64,000 nt of DNA, taken from positions 28,201 to 92,200 of the forward strand of contig JAAHGS010000010.1 of the NCBI GenBank assembly GCA_010692645.1, read 5' to 3'. This DNA comes from Symploca sp. SIO2E9 (GTDB lineage Bacteria; Cyanobacteriota; Cyanobacteriia; Cyanobacteriales; Coleofasciculaceae). This document shows positions 8,469-17,696 of the stretch, piece by piece. Below the pieces are notes generated by a model. It saw only the letters and a list, made by a program, of their open reading frames with translations. It was not told the origin of the DNA and made no database searches. Both the position numbers and the translations under genes were made by a program. Positions within the stretch are counted from its first letter, which is position 1. Each line of letters begins with the position of its first letter.

Positions 8469-9506
8469 TCAATGAACAAACTGCGGCATTATTTCGGCAG
8501 CAGTAAATAAACCATAAATCCCCCGTTGGTGTAATGAAATTCCGGCTTTAAGGTAGCCAAAAGCAGGTCCACAGACATTTGCTGCCATACTAGTTTCATC
8601 ACCAAGGGTAAAGGTGTGAGTGGAAATCTTGCCTTCAAAGGTACGACCTGTTACCTGTACATTTGTACTCAAGGGCTTTTTAGAATTACGGGTATCAACA
8701 ACTCCACCTACCGTAACGCGATCGCGGGAACAAATCCCAGCTAGTTCTAACATCACATCATCAGCATGTTCCATATTCTCCAGTTTAAGGATACCGTTAG
8801 TCTGGTCTAGTAATGCCTCAATCTGAGCGTCACTCATTTCCTTAGCGCGCTCAACGTCATAGCCGGGGAGATGAGCAATGTCCTCCCGAATTGTGGCTCT
8901 ATAGGCTTCCCAGTTAGCAATTCCTACACCAAAGGTAATATTCACACTGTGAATTTCTGCGTAACTCTGAGCAGCTAAAGCGGCAGCAGCAGTCAACAGC
9001 CCTGGCGTCGCCCCGCAGCCATTCATATAAGTAATTCCAGCCTCTTGCAGTTCATCTTTGAGTGTTAATAACTCCTGCAAGGCACTAGTACGCTTGAGGG
9101 CATCAACTAAAACCCCTTGCCAACCAGCTTGAATAAATTGCCGTGCCACAGAAGCCATAAATGTGTTTGGTAAATTCGGCAGCGCCAGAAAATATCCATC
9201 TACAGAGGCTGTTTCAATTAAGTCTTGGATACTGTGATTACTAAGTGTACCACCAGGCTCTAGATGACCTAGTGAACCTTGAGAGCAGTAAGTCTGGATA
9301 CAGTTATCGGGATTTAAGCCAGCACTCTCATAAGCATAGCCCTTTTGGTCAGCAGCGGCTACCCAGAGCATCTCGCGCTTGGGAGCAAGAACTCTGGCGG
9401 CGGCTTGTCCCAACCCTCCAAAGCCTAGTACCCCCACTCGTACTAGTTTAGATTCCAACGCCTTAGCATTTACCCCATGAGGCTGGTGTGTGAGTTTGTC
9501 AAGCAT
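8469..9506 (-). CDS. bioU: BioU, suicide 8-amino-7-oxononanoate aminating enzyme (biotin synthesis)
   Basis: A protein of about 345 residues resembling saccharopine dehydrogenase, with an N-terminal Rossmann fold ([19 protein letters not shown]). From memory, cyanobacterial BioU belongs to this family and converts KAPA to DAPA using the amine of its own active-site Lys, replacing BioA. In Synechocystis that Lys is residue 124, in a protein that starts a little later. Here Lys138 in [13 protein letters not shown] is a good candidate, because the offset fits the extra N-terminal residues. I chose the ATG at 9506; an open frame continues upstream to 9590 but looks non-coding. No other bio genes are nearby. 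Confidence 0.72.
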   Translation of the reverse strand: MLDKLTHQPHGVNAKALESKLVRVGVLGFGGLGQAAARVLAPKREMLWVAAADQKGYAYESAGLNPDNCIQTYCSQGSLGHLEPGGTLSNHSIQDLIETASVDGYFLALPNLPNTFMASVARQFIQAGWQGVLVDALKRTSALQELLTLKDELQEAGITYMNGCGATPGLLTAAAALAAQSYAEIHSVNITFGVGIANWEAYRATIREDIAHLPGYDVERAKEMSDAQIEALLDQTNGILKLENMEHADDVMLELAGICSRDRVTVGGVVDTRNSKKPLSTNVQVTGRTFEGKISTHTFTLGDETSMAANVCGPAFGYLKAGISLHQRGIYGLFTAAEIMPQFVH

Positions 9507-9839
9507 GGTGATTGAGCATGAATAAATATTCAGAGGAACTTTTATTATCCCAATCTGGGGGGCTTGAGGAGCAGGCTCTGAAGTTAACAAGCAATTTTTT
9601 GCAGACTGTATGGCTTGACTGCTGTTAAAAGTTACGCGAAACTTAAATATACTGAAGTGATTCCTACAGAAATTTTAAATTTATGTTACAAATTAGTGCA
9701 TAATGATGCGAATAATTATTATTTACTTAGAAATGGATTTGCTAGTTGGCTGAAATACCAGTCACGATACTTCATCAGCTGTTACCAGTTCAGGGCAACA
9801 GCCAGAAGACCAGGATTCAAACAGCAATCAAACACAAGG

Positions 9840-10049
9840 ATGGAAACATTAGAGTTTGTCATTTATCCCGATGGTCGGGTGCTAGAAAAAGTCACTGGCA
9901 TCCTGGGAGCCTCCTGTGCAGAGGTGACAGCGGCAATTGAAGCTCAGTTGGGACAAGTAGTCTCTCAAGAGAAAACATCAGAATATTTCGACCAAAAGCT
10001 TGAGCAATCAGTCACAGCTGCTGCTCAAGCTACTTATAGCGAATGGTAG
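9840..10049 (+). CDS. DUF2997 domain protein
   Basis: A 69-residue protein starting METLEFVIYPDGRVLEKVTG, typical of the short DUF2997 family. The open frame extends upstream to 9615, but that part lacks homology-like features, so I take the ATG at 9840. It is followed by Ycf35 and a ferredoxin with short spacing. This trio is a recurring cyanobacterial cluster as I remember it. Function unknown. Confidence 0.8.
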   Translation: METLEFVIYPDGRVLEKVTGILGASCAEVTAAIEAQLGQVVSQEKTSEYFDQKLEQSVTAAAQATYSEW

Positions 10050-10082
10050 ATTTTTCTTTCAATAACAGATTCAACAAGCAAA

Positions 10083-10469
10083 ATGTCACACTTTAGCAAC
10101 ATCAAAACTCAAATTCGTAATCTTGTTTCTTTGCAAGCGGCTTTAACAGACCTAGGTGTTGACTGGAAATCAGGTTCTCGTCCAGTACGAGGCTATCGTG
10201 GTCAAAACCGTACTGCTGAAGTAGTCATTGAACAAGACAATGACTACGATATCGGTTTCAGTTGGAATGGACAGGAGTACGAATTAGTTGCTGACTTACA
10301 GTATTGGCAACAGTCTTGGTCAGTTGATGGTTTCCTCAACCGGGTAACACAGCGTTATGCTTACCATACAGTAATCGACGAAACTGCTAAGCAGGGCTTC
10401 CAAGTTGCCAATCAACAGCAAAATGAAGATGGGTCAATTAGTCTAGTTGTCCAACGCTGGAGTGCGTAA
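10083..10469 (+). CDS. ycf35: Ycf35 (DUF1257) protein
   Basis: A 128-residue protein of the Ycf35/DUF1257 family, conserved in cyanobacteria and some algal plastids. Characteristic stretches are MSHFSNIKTQIRNLVSL at the start and GYRGQNRTAEVVI near residue 40. There is no signal peptide or membrane span. The stop overlaps the start of the ferredoxin gene by one base (TAATG), which suggests translational coupling. Function has not been established. Confidence 0.9.
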   Translation: MSHFSNIKTQIRNLVSLQAALTDLGVDWKSGSRPVRGYRGQNRTAEVVIEQDNDYDIGFSWNGQEYELVADLQYWQQSWSVDGFLNRVTQRYAYHTVIDETAKQGFQVANQQQNEDGSISLVVQRWSA

Positions 10470-10912
10470 TGTCTGATTTATCAACAACTCCGGAGCGTTC
10501 GGGACTAGAGCCAGAATTAGGAGGCATTTTCCGAGATGCACCAGAGCGTTCAGGACTAGAGCCAGAATTAGGTGGGCAGCTGCGGCAGAAGGGGGTTTAT
10601 GTTGACGAAATCACCTGTATCGGCTGTAAGCATTGTGCCCATGTTGGCCGGAATACATTTTATATTGAGCCTGATTACGGTCGCTCACGCGTCTTTAGAC
10701 AGGATGGAGATTCAGAAGAAATAATTCAAGAAGCAATTGACACCTGTCCTGTCAATTGCATTCACTGGGTTGATTACACTGAACTCAAGCAGCTGGAAGA
10801 AGAGCGGAAATATCAGGTGATTCCAGTTGCCGGATTTCCCATTGGTCCTGCCATTGTTGCTAGCAAAATCCGCAAGAAGAAGCAAGAGCAACAGCCTCAT
10901 AAAAGTTCATAA
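10469..10912 (+). CDS. Ferredoxin-like 4Fe-4S protein with duplicated N-terminal motif
   Basis: A 147-residue iron-sulfur protein. The cluster ligands are CIGCKHC near residue 53 and CPVNC near 92, so a single 4Fe-4S cluster is likely. Before the ferredoxin domain, the motif PERSGLEPELGG occurs twice, encoded by nearly identical DNA. The C-terminal tail is basic (KIRKKKQEQQ). It is the last gene of the DUF2997-Ycf35-ferredoxin unit and starts within the Ycf35 stop. Partner and electron acceptor are unknown. Confidence 0.9.
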   Translation: MSDLSTTPERSGLEPELGGIFRDAPERSGLEPELGGQLRQKGVYVDEITCIGCKHCAHVGRNTFYIEPDYGRSRVFRQDGDSEEIIQEAIDTCPVNCIHWVDYTELKQLEEERKYQVIPVAGFPIGPAIVASKIRKKKQEQQPHKSS

Positions 10913-10940
10913 GCAGGCTTTTTAGCTATTATGGCAATTA

Positions 10941-10980
10941 AATCCCACGCTCTCCTAAGGGTGAGCCGTGGGATTATTTT
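10941..10980 (+). terminator. Terminator after the ferredoxin operon
   Basis: AATCCCACG-CTC pairs with GAG-C-CGTGGGATT around 10941-10975, followed by ATTTT. A strong stem and short U-run 30 bp after the ferredoxin stop fit a Rho-independent terminator. Confidence 0.7.
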
Positions 10981-11000
10981 AGAGCTACCCCTTCCAAAGG

Positions 11001-11093
11001 TATAGCAGTCGCCATAGCTGTTAGGACACTTTCTTGTTCCCTGTTCCCTTTAAATCCAAATAGGATGTCCTAACCGACATGTCCGTTGCTATA
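11001..11093 (+). mobile_element. Small inverted-repeat element (family 2, copy 1)
   Basis: 93 bp with 28-bp imperfect inverted ends: TATAGCAGTCGCC... to TTAGGACA on the left, TGTCCTAAC... to GTTGCTATA on the right. A second copy, split by a family 1 element, is at 36014-36258. No coding capacity. Confidence 0.65.
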
Positions 11094-11261
11094 TATATAG
11101 AGAAGTGGTTGCAATATTTATAGCAGTGTACTCTCGTCTATTTACAGTACAAATGTTCTAAGCATTTGATAATCAAGTATGGATTTGTGATTTGTAAATA
11201 CACCAGTGCGCAGCGCTATAGCTGATGAAAGGCAGATGTTATAACAGGAGATTTAAAGATT
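11094..11261. promoter_or_regulatory. Upstream region of the RiPP operon
   Basis: About 170 AT-rich bases before the HopA1-like gene. ACAGGAG at 11244-11250 lies about 11 bases before its ATG and is a plausible ribosome binding site. No clear promoter boxes or operator recognised. Confidence 0.35.
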
Positions 11262-12383
11262 ATGCAATTACTTGATTCTCAATCTAATCAGTTGCCTAAT
11301 GGAGGAATTGGCCGATTAAAGGAAGTTTTGTCAGACATTGTTGAGAAAGTTGAGATTTCTTCTGATTTTTGTATTTCTCATCCTGATTATAAACCTTTGG
11401 ATTTTCCTGCTGAGTTAGTTGCCCGTTTCCAGAATTTGCCACAAGAAATTCGGGACAAGTTTTTGAGTTTACAGTTGCGTAGTTTTCTCTATGGTATCTA
11501 TTACAATGGTTCGATGCAAACTTCCCAAGCATTAGATGCTGAAGAAAATGGTCGCCAATTAGATTTGGAGAATAATACTCTTTTTGGAATAGATATGGAG
11601 TTTTATTCCCGATTGCATAAAAGTAATAGGGGAAAGGGCTATTTTGATCCTGGTTGGTCGATTGTGAAAGAGGAAGCTGATGGGAGTTTAGCTGTTACTA
11701 AGAGAGGTTTGCGACTACATATTCAACGAGATAAACATCTTCAAGAATCTGAGCAAGCTGCTGTTGTGGGTGATTCGGTAGCAATTCGCAAACCTAAGAA
11801 TTTGATACAAAGTGGTTTTTATATGGCGGTTAGTAATTTTGGCTTACAGAGTAATAAGAATTCAAAAAGTAATTTTGTAACGGTACGAGTTTATTTTAAT
11901 TTTATTCCTGAAGGTGCCATAGCAGTAATGGCTGGATTGACCGAGAAATTGAATCAGATGACTATTCCTTTTAGTTTTAAGGTTTTGTATAATCCGGCTG
12001 ATTATGAGCGCTGTGATTCTGGAGTACTTTATTTTGAACAGGATAATTATGAATCGGTGAGGCAAGTTTTGTCAGATGTTTATCTGGAGAATCAATCCTA
12101 CTTTAAATCTGAAATACCTTTATTTACGATGGAGTTAGCATCAGGGTTGGGGTTGGCTGAAGAGCCTGACCAAAAGTTCGGTAGCCAGGAAAGTTTTGGG
12201 ATGAATAGGTGTCAAATTATAGCGAATGGGTTGTTGGCAGCTTGGCAGCAAGGGGATAATTCTCCAGATGGAAGAATGACTGCTATTTTGAAACAGTTTT
12301 CTTTGTTGGGGATTGATTTGCAGCGTCCTTATCTGAATCCTAATTCTGAAGGTGTTTATGGGGCATTAGAGTTGTCATCTTAG
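11262..12383 (+). CDS. HopA1-family phospho-Ser/Thr lyase-like RiPP enzyme
   Basis: A 373-residue protein of the HopA1 family. Family hallmarks are GYFDPGWSIV near residue 127, KPKNLIQSGFYMAV near 175, the segment VRVYFNFIPEGAI near 205, and the C-terminal LGLAEEPD...ESFGMNRCQ. In thioviridamide (TvaD) and class V lanthipeptide (LxmY) pathways, a HopA1-like protein works with an APH-fold kinase to dehydrate Ser/Thr through a phosphorylated intermediate. Such a kinase is two genes downstream. It is the first gene of an AT-rich three-gene run with lanM. I infer the lyase role from this context. Confidence 0.85.
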   Translation: MQLLDSQSNQLPNGGIGRLKEVLSDIVEKVEISSDFCISHPDYKPLDFPAELVARFQNLPQEIRDKFLSLQLRSFLYGIYYNGSMQTSQALDAEENGRQLDLENNTLFGIDMEFYSRLHKSNRGKGYFDPGWSIVKEEADGSLAVTKRGLRLHIQRDKHLQESEQAAVVGDSVAIRKPKNLIQSGFYMAVSNFGLQSNKNSKSNFVTVRVYFNFIPEGAIAVMAGLTEKLNQMTIPFSFKVLYNPADYERCDSGVLYFEQDNYESVRQVLSDVYLENQSYFKSEIPLFTMELASGLGLAEEPDQKFGSQESFGMNRCQIIANGLLAAWQQGDNSPDGRMTAILKQFSLLGIDLQRPYLNPNSEGVYGALELSS

Positions 12384-12513
12384 AGGAAGAGCAATAGAAT
12401 TTACATTCTACAGAGATGGGCTGGTAAGGGTTCGTTTAAAAAAGTAAATTATTGTCTATAGCTTTTATCCTATGAATAATCGCTTGAATTGTTAAGTAAT
12501 GGACATAAAATAA

Positions 12514-15500
12514 ATGACCGAATTTGATTTATCACAAATAGTTTCTCAGGCTATTTTTATCTCAGAACAAATTAAATATTCTGTTAATAATAATCTTGGA
12601 CTGCAAAAAGTTAATCAAGAGTTAGCCAGTCAACGTATAAACAACTGGACTAAAGCAGTTGGCAGCAAAGAAAATTTACAAAAACGACTTGAGTGGGATC
12701 AATTAAACTTCGATGTCTTGTGTAACTTATTGGGAAATGTAGAAGGTGTTAAGAATTATTCTTTACCATTTTGGGGAGAAATTATAAAAGACATCTTGCA
12801 GATGGACTTAAGCCTATTAACGACTCTAAATTCAGAACATAATTTGCCAATTGACCCTAATAATCCTCTGGCATTTGAAGATTTTTATTCACCTTTTATT
12901 CTGTTTAGTCGTAGTCAATTATATAGTAATTTTTCTGAGCATCTTATTCAAGAACTAATAAGTGAAGAAGCCTACTACTCTCTTGAACGAAAATTATTAC
13001 AACAGCTAGTTAATTTAGGAGAATCAACCTTATTGTTTGAGTTTGACAAGTTTCGTAATAATAAAATTTGTAATAGTGAATCTACTGTCACTGAAACCTC
13101 CAATAAGGTTCTTTATAAGACTTTTATTGAAACTCTCCTTCAAGATCAAGGATTTAGCTTTTTCAAGCAATACCCAGTTTTTGCTCGTCTACTAGCTACA
13201 AGTATTAAATTTTGGATAGAGTCTACCTCTGAATTTCTGCAACGTTTGCAAGTAGATTTATCAAATATTAAATCACTTTTTTCGGAAACAAATAATATAG
13301 GTAAAGTTAAAGCAATTGAACATTGTCCATCAAGCCCACATCATCATGGACGTGGTGTTTTATCTCTTAAGTTTGACTGTGATATAAAAATAGTATATAA
13401 ACCTAAAAGTTTGGGTTTAGAAGTTGCTTTTAATCAGTTACAAGATTGGTGTAACCAACAGCAGCTATCCTTATCTTTGAAATTAATAAAAATCCTTGAT
13501 CGTCAGGAATATGGTTGGGTTGAATATGTTAAACATCAACCCTGTGAACAAGAGGATGAGATCGGAAACTTTTATAAAAGAGCCGGGATGTTATTGTCCC
13601 TTCTATATTTGTTAGGATCACGCAATTGTCAAAATATTGATGTGATTGCTCACAGAGAATATCCTATTCTTATTGATGCTGATTGTTTAATGTCTCCAGT
13701 AGCAAAAAGCTTTGATGAATCGGAAAGCTGGTTTAGTAATTCTGTGATTAAGGTTGGTTTTTTACCTTCCTGGAAAGGAGATTATATGTTGACGGTTAAT
13801 GCTCAAGATTCTAGTGTATTTGGTGGTATTTTCCCTGAGCAAGTTAATTCATCACAGGAATGGAAATTTATCAATACTGATCAGATGCAGTTGCTTCCTA
13901 AAACAGTTGTTATTCCGGCTCAAAATAATGTAGTTTTCTTTCAGGAAAAAACTGTTTATCCTCAAAAATATGCTGAATATATTGTTGCTGGCTTTCAGGA
14001 AATATATAGACTTTTAATAAAGCATAAACAAACGCTGTTAAGTGAAGTGAGTCCTCTGTTAAATTTTAAAATTTTAAAATCTAAATTAAGCTTAAATCCA
14101 ACTGTACCCTACCGTATTCTTTCTAAAAAAAGCCTGAATCCTAAATACTTAGTAAATGGACTTGATTTTAGCCTTTCATTAGAGAGATTAGCGCGCACCT
14201 ATTTAACATCTGAAGAAAAACCAGAAAGTTGGGCAATTTTTTCAGCAGAAATTAAAGATTTACAACAGTTAGATATCCCAGATTTTGAAGTAGCTTGTGA
14301 TCATGATTCTTTAGAGCTTGAATCAAACAAGCCTCTGGAACATTTCTTTAAAGTCTCTAGTTACCAGAAATTAATTACTAAATTAGAAAGTTTAAATGAA
14401 AAAGATTTAGAACTACAAATTAATCTAATTTACTTAAGTTTTTATTCTAAGAGAGTTCATCTTGCTCAGATAAATATTAAAGATTTAGGAACTTATTCTG
14501 AATTTGCTCCCATTACATCTGAAAAACTTGTACAAGAAGCCTTAACAATCGGAAATTACCTGATTGGTAATGCAGTTCATTATGAAAATGGTTGCAACTG
14601 GATTGAACTAGAATACATGTTTCGAGCCAACCGTTATCGACTTAAACCTTTAGATAACTCTTTATATCTAGGGCGGATGGGGGTTAGTTTATTTTTGGCA
14701 GCTTTGGCAAAAGTGACGGGTAAAAATGAATTTAAAGAGGTGGCTTTAACTGCTGTATCTCCTATCCGTCAAGCTCTTAAGCAAGGAAAATCATCTCTAA
14801 GATTCTTAGAAGGAGAATTAGGAATTTTAGGTTATGGTGGAGTGATCTATAGTCTGACAAAAATCAGTCAGTTTTTGCAAGATTCAACTCTATTAGAAGA
14901 TGCTCAACAAGCTGTAAAGTTAATTACAGCTAAAATGATTGCCAAAGATCATCAACTAGATATTATTTTTGGGGTAGCAGGAGCAATTTTAGGATTATTA
15001 AACCTTTATCAAGAAGTGGGAGATGATCAAATATTAGACAAAGCAAGAGACTGTGGCAATCATTTATTATCCCAGCGAACTAATTCTTTTCCTAGGGCTT
15101 GGATAACTTTGCCTTCAAAGTCGAAACCACCTTTAACTGGATTTTCTCATGGAGCGGCAGGGATAGTTGTTGCTTTAGTGCGACTCTATACAGAAACAAA
15201 AAATACCGCTTATCTGGAAGCAGCGCAAGAAGGTATTGAATATGAGAGAAGTGTATTTGAACCATCAGCGAGAAACTGGCCTGATTTTCGTATGGCGAGC
15301 AATACAAATCCCATGAATTTTTTATATGCTTGGTGTAACGGCAGTACTGGGATTGGATTAGCTCGCTTAGGTACTTTACCAATACTGCAACTAGAAACAG
15401 TTGATTGGGAAATACAGGCAGCTTTAGCGACAACTAAAGAATATTGTGAAAGAATTAATCAAGATACAGATAGTCTGTGCTGTGGAACTTTGGGTAGGAC

Positions 15501-15738
15501 GGAGTTGTTTGCAGTTGCTGCACAGAAATTGGGCAATCAAGAATGGCTTAACATTGCGAGAAAACAAGCTGCATGGATTGTAGCAAGAAGTAGAGCTAAT
15601 CAAGAATATTCTTTTTTTGGTCACTTAGCTAGTTCTATGTTAAATCCTAATTTTTTTAAAGGTAGTGCTGGGGCTGGTTATCAACTTCTTCGTTTAGCTT
15701 ATCCAGATAGTTTACCTTCGGTTCTGATTTTAGAGTAA
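12514..15738 (+). CDS. lanM: LanM, class II lanthipeptide synthetase (CCG-type)
   Basis: A 1074-residue bifunctional enzyme: an N-terminal DUF4135 dehydratase that phosphorylates and eliminates Ser/Thr, and a C-terminal LanC-like cyclase. In the dehydratase, IVYKPKSLGLE lies near residue 295 and PILIDADCL near 385. In the cyclase, GFSHGAAG is near 876, the first zinc Cys in AWCNGSTG near 939, and the second site is LCCGTLG near 988. Most LanM proteins have CHG at this last site; CCG, with a Cys ligand, marks the ProcM-like clade noted for broad substrate range. The gene is AT-rich and lies between the HopA1 and kinase genes. Confidence 0.95.
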   Translation: MTEFDLSQIVSQAIFISEQIKYSVNNNLGLQKVNQELASQRINNWTKAVGSKENLQKRLEWDQLNFDVLCNLLGNVEGVKNYSLPFWGEIIKDILQMDLSLLTTLNSEHNLPIDPNNPLAFEDFYSPFILFSRSQLYSNFSEHLIQELISEEAYYSLERKLLQQLVNLGESTLLFEFDKFRNNKICNSESTVTETSNKVLYKTFIETLLQDQGFSFFKQYPVFARLLATSIKFWIESTSEFLQRLQVDLSNIKSLFSETNNIGKVKAIEHCPSSPHHHGRGVLSLKFDCDIKIVYKPKSLGLEVAFNQLQDWCNQQQLSLSLKLIKILDRQEYGWVEYVKHQPCEQEDEIGNFYKRAGMLLSLLYLLGSRNCQNIDVIAHREYPILIDADCLMSPVAKSFDESESWFSNSVIKVGFLPSWKGDYMLTVNAQDSSVFGGIFPEQVNSSQEWKFINTDQMQLLPKTVVIPAQNNVVFFQEKTVYPQKYAEYIVAGFQEIYRLLIKHKQTLLSEVSPLLNFKILKSKLSLNPTVPYRILSKKSLNPKYLVNGLDFSLSLERLARTYLTSEEKPESWAIFSAEIKDLQQLDIPDFEVACDHDSLELESNKPLEHFFKVSSYQKLITKLESLNEKDLELQINLIYLSFYSKRVHLAQINIKDLGTYSEFAPITSEKLVQEALTIGNYLIGNAVHYENGCNWIELEYMFRANRYRLKPLDNSLYLGRMGVSLFLAALAKVTGKNEFKEVALTAVSPIRQALKQGKSSLRFLEGELGILGYGGVIYSLTKISQFLQDSTLLEDAQQAVKLITAKMIAKDHQLDIIFGVAGAILGLLNLYQEVGDDQILDKARDCGNHLLSQRTNSFPRAWITLPSKSKPPLTGFSHGAAGIVVALVRLYTETKNTAYLEAAQEGIEYERSVFEPSARNWPDFRMASNTNPMNFLYAWCNGSTGIGLARLGTLPILQLETVDWEIQAALATTKEYCERINQDTDSLCCGTLGRTELFAVAAQKLGNQEWLNIARKQAAWIVARSRANQEYSFFGHLASSMLNPNFFKGSAGAGYQLLRLAYPDSLPSVLILE

Positions 15739-15997
15739 CTGGAAATTAAAAGAGATTGGGGAATAAGCAGACAAGTTGTTAGAGGATGTGACTACTCCCA
15801 ACTTAAGAAGCTTTTCTCCCAGACTCCGGATTTAAATCTAATATTTATTAGACTTAACCAGGGAGTTTTAAATAGTTTTACTTATCTTAGAAATAGCTGA
15901 TCATAAAGTCTTGACTTTGACTTAAAAGTAGTTGACTATCTAGATAGTATCTTTTTTTTATCAATCCTTATAATTTTTAATCAAGAGGTAAGTTGAA
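15739..15997. other. Spacer between lanM and the kinase gene
   Basis: About 260 AT-rich bases. AAGAGGTAAG at 15982-15991 precedes the kinase ATG and is a likely ribosome binding site. A separate promoter is possible but not recognisable. Confidence 0.3.
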
Positions 15998-17167
15998 ATG
16001 AAGTTTGTCTTGAGTTCTCAAAATGTACTCGATTATTTAATAGAACATGGTTTATCTGATTGCTCCCAGAAATCAACGAGTCAAGTGGAGTTCATAGAGG
16101 CTAAAAATTTTAACTTATTGGTGACTTTACCAGAAGGTCACAAGTTACTTGTTAAACAGGAACCATCTAATTTTAAAGGGCAAACTGCAGCTGAGTTGTT
16201 TGGGGAATGGCGGATAAAAAAATTTTTACAGGCATTTCCTGCATTTGACCATTGGCGTATATTTTTGCCAGAGCTACTAACTTATGACTCTGAGAATTTT
16301 ATTCTAGTCTCTACCTACCTAGATAATTATCGGGATTTACGGGATTTTTATTCTAAGGAAAATATTTTTCCTACAAAAGTTGCTACTCAAATTGGTAATC
16401 TTTTGGCAACTATTCATCGTGAAACTTGGAATAAAGAGAGTTGTAGCCAATTCTTTGACAGTGAGGTTGTTAGTGAAGGATATAGATGGTCTTCAAAATG
16501 GTCTGCACTTTTTTTGCGTAATTTGGAACGGGTTGGCCCAGAAGTTTTTGGTCATACCCCTACTGATGGCCTCAAGTTTATTGCTCTTTATCAGCAAGAT
16601 CAAAGTTTGGAGGAAGCAATTGCTCAACTTCGCCAGACAATATCTTCTCATTGTCTAACTCATAATGACCTAAAACTAAATAATATTCTCTTGGCTGATG
16701 ACTGGGAACAGTCTAGTGGAAATATTGTGCGTTTGATTGATTGGGAAAGGTCTGATTGGGGAGATCCTGCTTCTGATTTAGGAACTGTGATTGGTAGCTA
16801 TCTACGCATCTGGTTAGATAATTTAGTTATTAGTAATTCTCTAACTATTGAAGAATCTCTGCAACTTGCGACCACACCTCTAGAACTACTTCAGCCCTCT
16901 ATTGCTGCTTTAGCCATAGGTTATGCTAAAACTTTCCCAGCAATTACTCAATATTACGCTGACTTTTGGAGTCGAGTGGTGCAGTTTGCTGGTTTGACCT
17001 TGATTTCAGGAATTTGGGCGATAATTCAGTATCGAAAAACTTTTAATAATACGGGTATTGCCATGCTTCAGGTTGCTAAAGTCTTGTTGTGTAGCCCTGA
17101 ATCATCAATGCCTACAATTCTTGGTGCTGCTGCCGACAAATTAACTCAGGTTAATAACTCAGCATAG
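15998..17167 (+). CDS. APH-fold phosphotransferase (RiPP kinase-like)
   Basis: A 389-residue protein with an aminoglycoside phosphotransferase/kinase fold. The catalytic loop HNDLKLNNIL lies near residue 223 and the metal-binding IDWERSDWGDPASDLG near 247. LVKQE near 50 may supply the nucleotide-binding Lys. Class V lanthipeptide (LxmK) and thioamitide (TvaC) pathways use such a kinase with a HopA1-type partner to dehydrate precursor Ser/Thr; that partner is encoded upstream. A drug-resistance role is possible from the fold alone, but the context argues for peptide modification. Base composition is AT-rich like the two genes before it. Confidence 0.85.
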   Translation: MKFVLSSQNVLDYLIEHGLSDCSQKSTSQVEFIEAKNFNLLVTLPEGHKLLVKQEPSNFKGQTAAELFGEWRIKKFLQAFPAFDHWRIFLPELLTYDSENFILVSTYLDNYRDLRDFYSKENIFPTKVATQIGNLLATIHRETWNKESCSQFFDSEVVSEGYRWSSKWSALFLRNLERVGPEVFGHTPTDGLKFIALYQQDQSLEEAIAQLRQTISSHCLTHNDLKLNNILLADDWEQSSGNIVRLIDWERSDWGDPASDLGTVIGSYLRIWLDNLVISNSLTIEESLQLATTPLELLQPSIAALAIGYAKTFPAITQYYADFWSRVVQFAGLTLISGIWAIIQYRKTFNNTGIAMLQVAKVLLCSPESSMPTILGAAADKLTQVNNSA

Positions 17168-17195
17168 GACAACAATGCTACAAATAGTCCAACTC

Positions 17196-17249
17196 TAAGT
17201 AATAAGTAAGTAACAACAAAAATATTTATTACTTATTACTTATTACTTA
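17196..17249. terminator. AT-rich inverted repeat between convergent genes
   Basis: TAAGTAATAAGTAAGTAA on the left can pair with TTATTACTTATTACTTA on the right across a short loop. It lies between the kinase gene and the convergent precursor gene and may end both transcripts. The unit is also a tandem heptamer repeat. Confidence 0.5.
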
Positions 17250-17342
17250 AAAAGTAATAGAGAATTTGCCTGCCTTGCTAAAAGAGACGCTAAGGCAGAC
17301 AAATTGAAGAGAATATCTAAACTTTACGCGATCGCAAAGCTA

Positions 17343-17573
17343 TTACTCGTCATCTCCATCGAAGTGTGGTGTACCAGTTGGGCTAGGCCATGCCCGTGTA
17401 TTCTGGATACAATTTTGAGTATTGCAAAGAAGAGCGTTGACCATTCCCCAATCGCTTTCTGAAACTAACTCGTCTGAAGAAAGTCCCTCAAGCAAAGAGT
17501 AACCGAGAGGTTTCTCTACGTTATTGCGGATAACGGGTTCGCTTTGGTTTGGTCTGATATCTTTTTTCGGCAT
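17343..17573 (-). CDS. Candidate RiPP precursor peptide A
   Basis: A 76-residue peptide. The leader MPKKDIRPNQSEPVIRNN resembles the conserved start of cyanobactin precursors (PatE begins MNKKNILPQQGQPVIR). A conserved KPLGYSLLEGLSSDE follows, in place of the LAELSEEAL site used by cyanobactin heterocyclases. The core region holds two Cys in LLCNTQNC plus several Thr/Ser, and the end is HFDGDDE, like the C-terminal recognition signal removed by PatG-type proteases. AGAAGGA precedes the ATG. A paralogue lies just upstream on the same strand. The product could contain lanthionine rings and perhaps be macrocyclised; this is inference. Confidence 0.8.
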   Translation of the reverse strand: MPKKDIRPNQSEPVIRNNVEKPLGYSLLEGLSSDELVSESDWGMVNALLCNTQNCIQNTRAWPSPTGTPHFDGDDE

Positions 17574-17696
17574 TTTTCCTTCTCTAATTCCTTAATTTGT
17601 TTACCCTTACTAAGCCTAGGTTAAGCTGACTTCTCTTCAATAGGTTGAGTCGAAAAAATCGAAATTTTTACAACCCGTAATACTAGGCTAAACCTC

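Noticed and set aside
9615..9839. N-terminal extension of the DUF2997 gene
   Set aside because: The extension is unlike the family, and the ATG at 9840 gives the normal short protein.
15998..17167. APH-fold gene read as an antibiotic-resistance gene
   Set aside because: The fold allows it, but its position after hopA1 and lanM fits a RiPP kinase much better.
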